Assembly: GCA_963969495.1 (NCBI GenBank)
Contig: OZ018326.1
Span: forward strand, 180,404,653 to 180,468,652
Direction of reading: 5' to 3'
DNA: 64,000 bases
From: Ceratothoa steindachneri
Lineage: Eukaryota; Arthropoda; Malacostraca; Isopoda; Cymothoidae
The notes beneath the pieces are model-generated. The model saw only the letters and a list, made by a program, of their open reading frames with translations. It was not told the DNA's origin and ran no database searches. Shown here piece after piece: positions 11,690 through 20,824 of the stretch. The position numbers and the translations under genes are program-made. How positions within the stretch are numbered: position 1 is the first letter of the stretch; each line of letters opens with the position of its first letter.

Positions 11690-12700
11690 AAACACAATTA
11701 AATTGTTGGTGCTGTACTTTGTCTACGTAACTTCATTGTTTAGAAATGGCATCAAACAGTCTTTTGTCCACAGAAGCTGATAGCCGACTAATGTGGGAAG
11801 ATGTTATGGTAACAGCAACTGTTTTAATCTTTTCCCACAGGGCATCCTTCGATGAAGACTGGATACTTCCTTCATACACTTTCCTCTTCATGATCGACGA
11901 GAACTGTTCGATAGGGTTTAGGTCAGGAGAACAGGGAGGCTAGGTAATAAGTGATTGGCCTGTGATTCATAAAGTTGCGAGGTACGAAATTGTGGCCTTG
12001 GTTGAATGCGAAGGAGCATTATTATGCATAAAAATCAATAGCCGTCGACGTGAGAGTGGCAGATCATATAACATGCTGCAAAATGCTCCTCCAGAAACGC
12101 GGTGTAGGAGTTGCTCGAGAAGGACCAACATGTTCATTTCCTATGATTCCCGCCCAAAACATGAGACCACCAACTCCTTGTTGACGCCGAATAAGATGCA
12201 GGCGAGAGGCTCCAAAAGGTATCCAAACTTTGGCCCATCCGTCGGGGCCATCCAGAGTAGCTCTGGCCTCATCCGTGAAGAGGACATCTTGGAAATTGAT
12301 CTTCATGTACTTCCGTGCCCAATTAATACGCTTCCCTTCGTGATTCTTGCTCAGGATGTGTCTAGCCATGCACTTAACACTTTTGGCCGTCTCTTTAAGG
12401 ATCCTTTACCGGGTGCTTCAGGAAAAAGGAGCAACTCCAGCACTTTCAAATATGGCAGCACTCGTGCTACCGAGGGCTTTTCTTATTTGTCTACCTATTT
12501 TTCGGATGTCACGCTGGGATACACTTCTTCTCGTACCTTTATCTTGCCTTGGTTTGGTGATGGTGTTTTCCATATACGCCTCCAATGTTCCTGTATCCCG
12601 ACCAAGCTCTTAGGCTAATTCTCCAACAGATAAGCTTTCTGCGAGTCCTGCAACAATCCGCGTCTTCTCTGTAGCTGTCAGACGTCGTTTCAGGGGCATT
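11690..12700 (-). pseudogene. Tc1-like transposase (broken)
   Basis: Conceptual minus-strand reading starts at about 12700 with MPLKRRLTATEKTRIV, a helix-turn-helix start followed by a stop soon after. It goes on to a DDE-domain block, LFTDEARATLDGPDGW (first catalytic Asp, about 12260), then GGLMFWAGIIGNEHVG. Further on is a remnant of the CSPDLNPIEQ motif near 11910-11940, and it ends with an SSKDALWEKIKTV-like helix near 11780-11850. Several stops and frameshifts interrupt it. Known role of the family: cut-and-paste transposition at TA. This copy cannot encode an active enzyme. Confidence 0.8.
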
Positions 12701-12890
12701 TTCGTGCACCTGTAATAAAACGTGACACAGTCGAAAGCACATCAAAATACATAACTTTGTATGTATCTCATCAATACGATTGAAATGTGAACTGCGTACG
12801 TAGCTACCTAGGATATTTCAGTGGACCAAGTTTGACGTTTGTACAATGTTTAATATTCAAAATATCAGCCAAAAATTTTACCTTCGTTTA

Positions 12891-13661
12891 TTTACTCACA
12901 TTCTCACAAACCAGATTTAATTTTTAATAAATATATAGTAAACGACTCAATATTTGTTACATTCAGTATCGTCTATCAAAGGAATAGTCTGTCGAGAGAG
13001 ATTTAACGAAACTACTGTAGAAGGCATCCCATATCTACACTCTCATCCCCCCCCCCCTCACAAAAATTCACGAACAACGACCCCACGTAACCGAGGAGAC
13101 GATCTAAACGAGCCAATTGGCTCATTTTCCCTATTCTGAGGTCGCCAATTTGCAAAGTCGCATTTCAAGGTCATCATCGATTTGACAAGTTGCATTTGGA
13201 GGTCGGCCACCAGGTGAATGGCACTAAAATACAATTATTTATATCGCTCACAAAGCGGCGACGAGCAAATTTAATGAAATACATATGGGGCCTACGGCCT
13301 CTTGTCGCAAACGTGCGTGAGAGACGCCAACCGTCCAACGGTATTGCGAAAAAAAAGTGAAAAGAAAGCCATCGTGAATATCGTTAGGTTAGTGAAAAGA
13401 GGTTGGTGAAGTCATTCACTTAAATGCCATTTTATTTAGTAAAAGCAAAAACAAGTATTTCAAATTAAGCAGAAAAACCAACAAGACTATCTCCGCCAGA
13501 AATTTTACAAGAAGTTCTCAAAGGAAGAGGTGAAGATGGGATAAACAATACTGTGTGGAAAGTACTAACATATATAGTATAAATGGGACACGACCCCCGC
13601 TTACAAACCAACGGCAGTATTGGCATCTACGCACAAAAGTTGGGGGGGGGGGAGGTTTACA
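12891..13661. other. No recognisable feature
   Basis: AT-rich sequence between T1 and E5. It contains only short homopolymers (C at 13048-13058, G at 13641-13652). No gene-like frame or repeat was recognised. Confidence 0.6.
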
Positions 13662-13675
13662 GAGAAATTAGAATA

Positions 13676-13919
13676 TTTTTATTTTTATTTTTTTTTTTTT
13701 ATAGAGCCCATCTGGCAACTACCCACTTGGGCATAAGTCGCCGAAAAACACGACAGCCTAGAATTAGGCTACTTTAAAGTTAAAATATGAAAACTTAACA
13801 ATCAATATAAATTGGAAAAACTTAACAATCGAAGCAATCTCCGGCAGCGGGGGGAGGTCCCCCTCACCCCGGTGCAGGAGAGTGCAACCTAAAACAAAAC
13901 AATAACAAAAAAAGGAACC
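13676..13919 (-). promoter_or_regulatory. 3' UTR and terminal hairpin of E5
   Basis: The 244-nt 3' UTR holds a GC-rich box (CTCCGGCAGCGGGGGGAGG in + orientation, about 13837-13858), A-rich stretches, and a terminal hairpin at about 13707-13742. In sense the hairpin is GGCGACT, a 2-nt bulge, TGCCC, loop AAGT, GGGTA, then GTTGCC, including G-U pairs. The hairpin lies about 15 nt before the A-rich tail and recurs in most copies, so it is probably the site where the element's reverse transcriptase recognises its RNA. That role is inferred by analogy with other LINE 3' tails. Confidence 0.7.
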
Positions 13920-16900
13920 TTAAATAAAGGGGAGAAGGCCGGCCTCCCCCAAAAAGTCAATAAGTCCACCAGTCATGGTGCACGCACTCGTCCCGAGTAC
14001 AAGGGACAGGCGGTAGCGACCCCGCCCATCCCGGTACCGAGACAGGTATCGTGCGCGAAGATCACCCAGACTGGGACATTCGACAAGAATATGCCGAACA
14101 GTCTGGGGGACGACGCAGTCGTTGCAATAGGGCACATGCGAGCGCTCCACCAAGTAACGATGCGTCACACGAGTGTGTCCGATTCGAAGACGACAGAAAG
14201 CAACCTGAAGCCGCCGCGGCATTGGGGGATAGGTCCATGGGAAGAGTCGCGGCGCAATGGCACGCAACTTTAAGTTCCCCTCGACCGTCTCCCATCTTCT
14301 TTGCCAAGCAGTCCGAAGAGCTGCCCGTATTCCTGCCATGTAGTCAGTGTGAGGAAGAGCGAAACGCTGGTCCGGTCGCAGAGTCCTCGCGGACTCTTTG
14401 GCGCCCTCATTCCCCGCAATTCCTACATGTCCAGGAACCCAGCAGAAGATAATCTCGACATCTGCCCGGCTCGCCAAAACCGTGGCGTCACGGATTTCGC
14501 GAACCAGGGGATGCGGAGATTCCAATGCCCCGAGAGCACTCAGGGCGCTTTGTGAGTCGCTATAAATCACAATCCGGTCTCCGAACCGGGCACGTCGCGT
14601 AATCTCCCGTACCGAGTGGTGTATTGCCGCCAGCTCGGCCGTGAAGACAGACGCAGCGCCTGGTAGAGCCCCGCTGACTTCAAACAGAGGGGATACGGCG
14701 TGGAAGCCGACCCCCTCTTGGGACTTGGAGCCATCCGTATACACTGGCACGGTACCAGCGTGACACGATGTGTGCTCCAAAAAGGTCGAACGCAATACTC
14801 CCGGCGCAGTACAAGCTTTGGGAGCAGAGGCGTGGCGACAAATAGCCAAATGTGGTACCCTCCAGGGTGGCGTCCTGGGCAGAACCAGGGGCGCCACCGG
14901 CCCGAGAGCTATATCTACCTCTCGAAGGAGTTTCCTGGCCCTAAACCCAAAGGGCTTAGGGTATGACTGGCGTCTCTCGGCGGCATAGGCACCATCGAGA
15001 TCAGCTGCGGATGCAGTGAGAGCTGTTGGCGACTGAGGGAGGCGCCAGGCTCGCGCGTACAGGCGAGTGATGCACTGCACGCGGCGCAGAGCGAGTGGCA
15101 TCTCCCCAGCATCGACCAACAGGCTCTCAATGGGGGAAGTGCGGAAGGCACCGGTCGCAAGGCGAAGGCCGGTGTGGTGGATCGAATCCACCTTCCGCAA
15201 TAAACGCTCGGCTGCGGATGCATAAAACTCGCATCCGTAGTCGAGCTTCGAGCGAACAAAGGATCGATAAAAAAGTAAGGCGGTAGCCCTATCAGCGCCC
15301 CAAGCGCTGAACGTCACGGAACGGAGAATGTCCATGGCGCGGGTACAAGAGACCCTAAGGCTGCGAATGTGAGCCTCCCAGGTGAGGCGTCGGTCGAATA
15401 CAAGACCAAGGAAACGGTGCGACTCAACCACACCCAGGCGCACCCCATTAAGAAACAAATCTGGGTCGGGGTGAAGCCGTGGGTGGCGGCAGAAGTGCAC
15501 CACCTTAGTCTTGGCCAAAGAAAACCGAAACCTGTGCGCTTCGGCATAGCGAGAGACGCGGTTCAATGCCTGTTGGAGTCGGCGCTCCAGAGTTGGCATC
15601 TGGGTCGCGCCAAAAGAGATCGAAAGGTCGTCCACGTAGAGCGTAGCGAGAACATCTTCCGGCAGCACCGAGGTGATGCCGTTGATGCTCAGGGCAAAGA
15701 GTGTGACACTGAGGACACTTCCCTGCGGGACACCCTCTTCCTGCTCCTTTGGGCCGGAGAGGGCTCCCCCCACCCGTACGCGGAATCGACGATCTCGCAA
15801 AAATTCAGATATAAACATTGGGAGGCGTCCCCTCGCCCCCATCGTGTGGAGAGTCTCCATGATACCGTATCGCCATGCGGTATCATAGGCCTTCTCCAGA
15901 TCAAAAAACACCGTGGCGTAGTGCTGTCTACGAAGGAAAGCCTCGCAGACGGCATTTTCCAGTCGGAGCAGAGCATCCGACGTGGAGTGGAACTTACGGA
16001 AGCCGCACTGTGCAGAAGACAGATGGCCTCCGCTGTCCAAGAAATAGGCTAATCTAACATTTACCAATTTCTCCATCAACTTGCACACGCAAGAGGTTAG
16101 AGAGATTGGGCGGAAACCGGTCGGAGTAGAGTGATCTCTCCCCGGCTTGCGAAAGGCGAGCACAGTAGCGATTCGCCAGGAGTCTGGGAGAAGACCTTCC
16201 ACCCAGATCCTGTTGAACAAATCTAACAGAAAGGCCATGCCTCGCTCACCCAGGTGTCGAAGCATGGCGTACGGGACATCGTCCGGACCATGGGCGGTGT
16301 CCGCGCACGAAGCGAGAGCGGAGCGCAACTCACTCACAGTAAACTTGTCGTTGAAGGGTTCTCCGCCTCTGGAGGTAAAGTCCAGCCGGCGGCCTTCCGC
16401 GACATCACGACGTGCATTGAATGCTGGCGGAGCAGCATCACGGCTAGAGAATGCGGAAAAAGCGGTCGCTAAGGATTCCGCCACGGACGCGGGGTCCGAG
16501 ATTGCGGTCCCATTCTCCTGGAGAACGGGAGGGGGGTCCTGCGAGAACTTGCCCCGAATCCTTTTGACTCGCTTCCACACCTCAGCTAAAGGGGTCTTCC
16601 CGTTAAGTGAAGACACGTATGCCCGCCAAGAAGAGCGGCGGGCGTGCTTCGAAATATACCGGAACCTAGCCCAAGCCCGACGAAATTCAGCGACAGTGAA
16701 ATCGTTCGGGCGGCGCTTATAGCGCATGTAGGCATAACGCTTCTGTTTGAGGGCCGTCTCACACTCGGCCGACCACCATGGGAGTGGTCGGCGTGCAAAA
16801 CGGCCAGACGTCCTAGGAATAGTAGTCAGGCCCACGGCGATGAGGTTGCCGGAGAAGAACTCAACGGCATCATCTACCGACCTAAACTCCTCGACTGAGA

Positions 16901-17738
16901 TAGAGAATTCAGTCATTTCCTGAAATACAGGCCACCGCGCCCGCGCCAAGCACCACCGAGGTGGTCTCTCAGGCGGCAGTTGCCCTGAAAATGATATTTG
17001 AATGGGAAAGTGATCACTACCATGGAGGTCATCGACCACCCCCCAATCAAAATCAGGCTGTGCATCCGAAGAGCACAAAGATAGGTCAAGGCAAGAAAAT
17101 GAAGCGGTTCTCGGACAGTGATGCGTAAACTCATCCACGTTTAGGACACCCATCTCAAGCTCTTCGATCAGATCGGCAAGGACTTGTCCCCTGGGATTTA
17201 TGGAGTAATCTCCCCAGAGAGGATGCCTGCCGTTCAGATCTCCAAGCAAGAGATAGGGCCTCGGCAACCGTGCAACGACGCGGCGGAAGTCCCCCGCGTC
17301 GAAGTCAGCTGACGGTGGAATGTACGCAGAAATGATAGTATACCTCCTATCCAGGTGCAGCTGCACAGCCACTGCCTGAAAGGAGGTATCTAAAGAGAAA
17401 GGAAGAACGGAGACATCATGCCGGGTGTAAACTGCGCATCCCCCAGCCCGGCCATCCCGAGGTGGTGGGGTCGCAAGACCCTTATACCCCGGGAGGGCAG
17501 GGAGGGGGCACGCACCTAGCATGGTCTCCTGCAAAAAAATAGCTAACGGGGAACGGGACGAGACGAGCCTCCGCAGCTCCTCCCAGTTGGCCCGGAGTCC
17601 ACGGCAATTCCATTGAAGGAATATGCCCTCCAGGCCTAGCTCGGAGGAGACGCGGGGGCCCTCCTCGAATTGAAGACCCTCACGGGAATGGCCGTACGCT
17701 TCCCGGGGGCAGAACCCCGGGCGCTGTTGGCCGGACAA
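13920..17738 (-). CDS. ORF2: endonuclease, reverse transcriptase, RNase H polyprotein
   Basis: About 1,272 residues counted from a TTG at 17738; the frame opens after a TAA at about 17765. APE-type endonuclease: NCRG (N44), QET (E71), GDLN (D167), SDHF (D242, H243). Reverse transcriptase about 500-800: FFDLEKAYD (612-619), GVPQGSVLS (669-677), YVDD (701-704), RFLGLVFD. RNase H about 998-1120: YTDGSKS (D1002), TAEL (E1035), SDSQSA (D1061), PGHVGIAGNE (H1104); the usual fourth acidic residue is replaced by Lys at about 1114. A C-terminal CCHC (C1205, C1208, H1216, C1221) follows. The first Met in frame is residue 73, inside the endonuclease, so translation probably needs frameshifting, reinitiation or a non-AUG start. 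The enzyme should nick DNA and prime cDNA synthesis at the nick. Confidence 0.93.
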   Translation of the reverse strand: MSGQQRPGFCPREAYGHSREGLQFEEGPRVSSELGLEGIFLQWNCRGLRANWEELRRLVSSRSPLAIFLQETMLGACPLPALPGYKGLATPPPRDGRAGGCAVYTRHDVSVLPFSLDTSFQAVAVQLHLDRRYTIISAYIPPSADFDAGDFRRVVARLPRPYLLLGDLNGRHPLWGDYSINPRGQVLADLIEELEMGVLNVDEFTHHCPRTASFSCLDLSLCSSDAQPDFDWGVVDDLHGSDHFPIQISFSGQLPPERPPRWCLARARWPVFQEMTEFSISVEEFRSVDDAVEFFSGNLIAVGLTTIPRTSGRFARRPLPWWSAECETALKQKRYAYMRYKRRPNDFTVAEFRRAWARFRYISKHARRSSWRAYVSSLNGKTPLAEVWKRVKRIRGKFSQDPPPVLQENGTAISDPASVAESLATAFSAFSSRDAAPPAFNARRDVAEGRRLDFTSRGGEPFNDKFTVSELRSALASCADTAHGPDDVPYAMLRHLGERGMAFLLDLFNRIWVEGLLPDSWRIATVLAFRKPGRDHSTPTGFRPISLTSCVCKLMEKLVNVRLAYFLDSGGHLSSAQCGFRKFHSTSDALLRLENAVCEAFLRRQHYATVFFDLEKAYDTAWRYGIMETLHTMGARGRLPMFISEFLRDRRFRVRVGGALSGPKEQEEGVPQGSVLSVTLFALSINGITSVLPEDVLATLYVDDLSISFGATQMPTLERRLQQALNRVSRYAEAHRFRFSLAKTKVVHFCRHPRLHPDPDLFLNGVRLGVVESHRFLGLVFDRRLTWEAHIRSLRVSCTRAMDILRSVTFSAWGADRATALLFYRSFVRSKLDYGCEFYASAAERLLRKVDSIHHTGLRLATGAFRTSPIESLLVDAGEMPLALRRVQCITRLYARAWRLPQSPTALTASAADLDGAYAAERRQSYPKPFGFRARKLLREVDIALGPVAPLVLPRTPPWRVPHLAICRHASAPKACTAPGVLRSTFLEHTSCHAGTVPVYTDGSKSQEGVGFHAVSPLFEVSGALPGAASVFTAELAAIHHSVREITRRARFGDRIVIYSDSQSALSALGALESPHPLVREIRDATVLASRADVEIIFCWVPGHVGIAGNEGAKESARTLRPDQRFALPHTDYMAGIRAALRTAWQRRWETVEGNLKLRAIAPRLFPWTYPPMPRRLQVAFCRLRIGHTRVTHRYLVERSHVPYCNDCVVPQTVRHILVECPSLGDLRARYLSRYRDGRGRYRLSLVLGTSACTMTGGLIDFLGEAGLLPFI

Positions 17739-20074
17739 AGCGCTGAAGGCGCTGTCGCCTTCGAGGACTTATTGGGGGAGGTTGGGCTCGCCATGCGAGT
17801 CTTTTCCTCCCTCCGCCTCGAAATCTTAGGCGGGCGTTGCGGCTTCGGAGGCGGGGGGCCCTCTTTTCGAGGAACCACCGTCTCCGAGCCACTCGCTCCA
17901 CCTCGGGACGTGGGCGAAGGAGCCGAAGCTCCTTTGTTGCTGTCCTCCTTTCGGGGGACAGCTTTAGGAACCCCGGAAGATGGCCTAGCGACCATCTTCA
18001 GGGGTGTTGCCTCCTGTGAGTCTAACGACTCGGTGGAGACGCGTGGCCGTTTCGCCTTACGGGAAACGGTCACGCTGGGGGAAGAGGGGGGAGCCCTGGT
18101 TTTAGCCGGGGCAGGGTATGAGCCCTTTTTGCCGCCAGCTTTACCAGGGGAGCGCCCGGGTTGGGTAGAGCCCGCAGAAGGGCTCCGAATGGGCGCGGAA
18201 ACAACCGTGCTCGTTGGCCTGGATGGGCCGGGAGCAGAGGGTGCCTTCCTAACTATTGAGGCATATGACGTCCCAGGCAGAGCCGGGCGCGCCAGGACCA
18301 AGTCCTTTGCCTCGCGGAATGAGAGTCGATCCTGGGCCTGAACGGCCAGGATTTCTTTCTCAAGGAGATATGCACCACATTGCTTCGAAGAAGCAGGGTG
18401 CGGCTCTCCGCAATTGACACACTTGGCCACACACGATTTGGACTTATCGTGTGCGACCTTGGAGCAATTTACACAGACTTCGGGTGACCCCGACTTTGCA
18501 CGTCTACATGAGCGATTCGTATGGCCGAAGCGGTGACAGTAATAGCACCGCCGCGGCAGTGGCACGAATGCCTTCACGCGGTAGCGGTACCAACCGGCAC
18601 GCACCGACTCAGGGAGCTTGTCACAGTCGAACGTGACGAAGAGTGTAGGGGTGGGTCTCGAGGCCCCTCCCTGTTTTCTCATCACACATTCGACCTTGAC
18701 CGCCCCATGGTCGGCCAGCTCTAAGGTGATGTCTTCAATGGAGTAGTCAACGAGTTCCCTCGCATAAACTACTCCTTTCACAAAGTTCATGGTAGAGTGC
18801 GGCGTCACACTCACCGGGGTGCCATGAAGTGTCCGAAGAGCACTTATCTTGGCCGCCTCGGCGGGATTCGCCGCATTCGCCAGAAGGCTCCCGTCCGAGA
18901 AACGGGTTACCTTCGGCTCTCTACCAATTGCACTAGCTAATCCTCTCCGCTGATTGATCATGTTGCCCTTGGACAACATGGTGCCATCAGTGGAGCGAAT
19001 AACGAGGAAGCGTTTGAAGCCAGCGGGCTCGAAAACGCCAGGTAACCTCTGAATCAGGGGCCCCGATGTCATCGAGGCTCCGCCCTGTGCACTCTTGGGA
19101 GTAGTCTTCTTTGTCAGGGGCTCCGCAACCGGGGGGGCAGAGGGGGCGGATGTGCCGATCTTGGCTTGGTCGCTTGCCAGAGTGGCAGCAGACCCATCCG
19201 TCCCCGCAGCCCCCGCGGATGGAGAGGAGCCCCGAGTCTTTTTGGTCTTTTTAGTCTTTTTCTTTTTCGGAGAGGAGGGCGGGGAATGAACCCGCTTTTC
19301 ACCTCCGCCGGCAGAAGTCCCCAGGCCAGATGGACCAGCCTCAGCCAGGTCCCTCTCCGAAATGGAGAAGGTCCTGGTTGTCGTAGGGGCACCTGTCAGA
19401 GGAGATCCCTCCCCTCCTTCTACTGCCTCGGAGCCCTCAGCTATTTGAGGAGGACCTTGCATAGGGGCGGATTCGGGTTCGGTGCTTGGCGCCGAGCCAG
19501 AATTCCCCCCCATGGAAGGCCCTACCGTCTGGGGCTGGGTCTCCTCAAGGACCATGTCTATCACAGGAGGGGCCTCCAATTGGCCATCCCCTCCCAGGAC
19601 ATCGCAGGTCCACTTGGCAGTGTCGCCAGTCTTGTATGGGGAGGCACAGGCCTTGACCCCGGCAAGGTTTAAAATTCTTGCCAGCAGGTCTTTTGAGGGA
19701 AGCGACCGAAGGGGCCTGGCTTCCCTCTCCCCCCTAAGGGGGTTTGCCCTACCGAGCCGCTTTGATGGGAAGCGGCTGGCTAAGGGCTGCCTGCTGGCTT
19801 TCTTGGCAGTCCCCTTGAAAAGAAAAGATGGGACTGCCGCTGGGAAAAGGGAGGTGCCCGAAAGCACCTCCAGAGAAGGGGGTGAGGGGGAGTCCCCTGC
19901 ACCCGTAGGCGAAGGAGAGGAGTAAGCCTCCTCTCCGGTTAGAGAAATATGGAGGGTCCCCTGTGCAAGCACAGGGGGGGGACCTCCATTTTTTCGGTGG
20001 AGCTGCCCAAGGGCGGCTCCGTCGATGAGCAAGGGGGAGTTAAAGGGGTTTGGGTTTTTTTTTTTGTTGTTCAT
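17636..20074 (-). CDS. ORF1: gag-like nucleic-acid-binding protein with three CCHC knuckles
   Basis: The frame is 812 codons from ATG at 20072-20074 to TAG at 17636-17638. The N-terminal third is rich in Pro, Ser and Gly. A basic run (KKKKTKKTKKTRG) lies near residue 275. A conserved globular block follows at about 340-500. Three zinc knuckles are at about 508-568: CYYCHRFGHTNRSC, CVNCSKVAHDKSKSC and CVNCGEPHPASSKQC. The C-terminal part is again Pro/Ser/Lys-rich. Zinc-knuckle ORF1 proteins of related LINEs bind the element RNA to form the retrotransposition particle; this is assumed here from family knowledge. It overlaps the downstream ORF2 by at least 103 nt in the -1 frame. The length is on the long side for such proteins because of the low-complexity ends. 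Confidence 0.92.
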   Translation of the reverse strand: MNNKKKNPNPFNSPLLIDGAALGQLHRKNGGPPPVLAQGTLHISLTGEEAYSSPSPTGAGDSPSPPSLEVLSGTSLFPAAVPSFLFKGTAKKASRQPLASRFPSKRLGRANPLRGEREARPLRSLPSKDLLARILNLAGVKACASPYKTGDTAKWTCDVLGGDGQLEAPPVIDMVLEETQPQTVGPSMGGNSGSAPSTEPESAPMQGPPQIAEGSEAVEGGEGSPLTGAPTTTRTFSISERDLAEAGPSGLGTSAGGGEKRVHSPPSSPKKKKTKKTKKTRGSSPSAGAAGTDGSAATLASDQAKIGTSAPSAPPVAEPLTKKTTPKSAQGGASMTSGPLIQRLPGVFEPAGFKRFLVIRSTDGTMLSKGNMINQRRGLASAIGREPKVTRFSDGSLLANAANPAEAAKISALRTLHGTPVSVTPHSTMNFVKGVVYARELVDYSIEDITLELADHGAVKVECVMRKQGGASRPTPTLFVTFDCDKLPESVRAGWYRYRVKAFVPLPRRCYYCHRFGHTNRSCRRAKSGSPEVCVNCSKVAHDKSKSCVAKCVNCGEPHPASSKQCGAYLLEKEILAVQAQDRLSFREAKDLVLARPALPGTSYASIVRKAPSAPGPSRPTSTVVSAPIRSPSAGSTQPGRSPGKAGGKKGSYPAPAKTRAPPSSPSVTVSRKAKRPRVSTESLDSQEATPLKMVARPSSGVPKAVPRKEDSNKGASAPSPTSRGGASGSETVVPRKEGPPPPKPQRPPKISRRREEKTRMASPTSPNKSSKATAPSALCPANSARGSAPGKRTAIPVRVFNSRRAPASPPS
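17702..17721 (-). promoter_or_regulatory. GC hairpin in the ORF1/ORF2 overlap
   Basis: In sense the RNA reads CCCGGGG, loop TTCTGC, CCCCGGG: a perfect 7-bp GC stem within the overlap and about 65 nt before the ORF1 stop. E1 (2257-2276) keeps it with a loop change. E9 (32724-32743) keeps it through paired changes (CCCGGAG / CTCCGGG). It could help ORF2 translation by frameshifting or reinitiation. No canonical X XXY YYZ slippery heptamer was found just upstream, so the mechanism is open. Confidence 0.5.
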
Positions 20075-20614
20075 CTATGGGCATGGTGACCCTATTTTTG
20101 CCACGGGACGCAATAGCTCATCACCCCTCGCAGTAGCCCGCACTGCGAGAGGTGCTTACAAGCCCGGCAGAGCCAGGCGCCGCCATTCGGGACCACCCCT
20201 CCCGCCTGGTGGCCTGGCAGTCCATCGGCATGGCGGCTCCACCTTGGACACGGCGTAAAAAATATAGGTTGTGAAGAGGAGAGGAAAAGGGATGTGAGGA
20301 AGGTATGGGTGGGGATGAAGCAGGTTGTTAAAAAAAACCCATCCCGAACCGGAGCTCAGGGGTTAGGGGACAATGTCCCCTCCCCCCTCAGCCCCGATCC
20401 GGGGTGGTTGGCTTGAGAAGAAGGTCAGCATTCTACCCTTTGAAATTAGAGGCTGACCAGAGAAAGTTGTGGGAGAGGTTGTATGAAAAGCGACGAGGTA
20501 GGGAAGAAATCGGGCTATCTGAAGGAAGGAAGAGAGGCTAAGCTGTGGCCGGACGGAGCGCTGGATCCCGTCAGCACGGCGGCCAGGATGGCAAATCGCC
20601 GCGCCCCTTACGGG
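20075..20614 (-). promoter_or_regulatory. 5' UTR / presumed internal promoter of E5
   Basis: 540 nt of GC-rich leader. It starts in sense with CCCCGTAAGGGG, a 4-bp stem with GTAA loop, followed by GCGCGGCGATTTGCC. The same start is found at 46998 (E11), 48172 (E10) and, slightly changed, 48977 (E9), which defines the element's true 5' end. A second inverted repeat (GTGCTGA/TCAGCAC in most copies) lies about 40 nt in. LINE 5' UTRs usually carry an internal promoter; no specific promoter motif was identified. Confidence 0.65.
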
Positions 20615-20824
20615 GAGAAATTAGAATAAAAAGAATGAAGTTGGAGCAAATGTAAATGCTTGAAAGGTCATTTCCTATATAGGCCTTTAAGAAGACAATT
20701 TGTCTCGCTAGAATACGACGGCGCGCAATTCTCCTGAACCTGCCCCCTAACCATCATTGAAGGGAAGATTAATTTGGAAAAACAACCAGAGGAGAATACC
20801 GAGTATACCCAGGAGAACGCGACA

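Larger units (their letters stand above)
10501..12890 (-). mobile_element. Tc1-like DNA transposon T1 (degenerate, interrupted)
   Basis: Long inverted terminal repeats are visible. The left arm starts about 10505 (TTTTGGCTGATATTTTGAAT...) and, after removal of a 226-bp insertion, continues to about 10930. The right arm is the inverse copy at about 12690-12885. The segment between them holds a minus-strand transposase pseudogene. Subtracting the 226-bp insertion and the E4 insertion with their target duplications leaves about 1.5 kb, the usual size for Tc1/mariner elements. TA dinucleotides lie at both approximate ends, but the exact termini are uncertain. Confidence 0.75.
13676..20614 (-). 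mobile_element. Family E copy E5, full length, both ORFs open
   Basis: The copy is 6,939 bp and bounded by a perfect duplication, GAGAAATTAGAATA at 13662-13675 and 20615-20628 (the first G could belong to the element). The 5' end is at 20614, the start of CCCCGTAAGGGG in sense. The 3' end is an A-rich tail seen as T-rich sequence at 13676-13701. Order in sense: 5' UTR, ORF1, overlapping ORF2, 3' UTR. The intact frames and perfect duplication mark it as the youngest or best-preserved copy here and the reference for all others. Domain content (APE endonuclease, RT, RNase H) points to an I/R1-like non-LTR clade. Confidence 0.95.

Noticed and set aside
17690..17767. Canonical -1 slippery heptamer in the ORF1/ORF2 overlap
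   Set aside because: No X XXY YYZ heptamer in the ORF1 frame was found upstream of the hairpin.
13676..20614. LTR retrotransposon or endogenous retrovirus
   Set aside because: No long terminal repeats, protease or integrase; there is an APE endonuclease, an A-rich tail and short variable target duplications, all typical of non-LTR elements.
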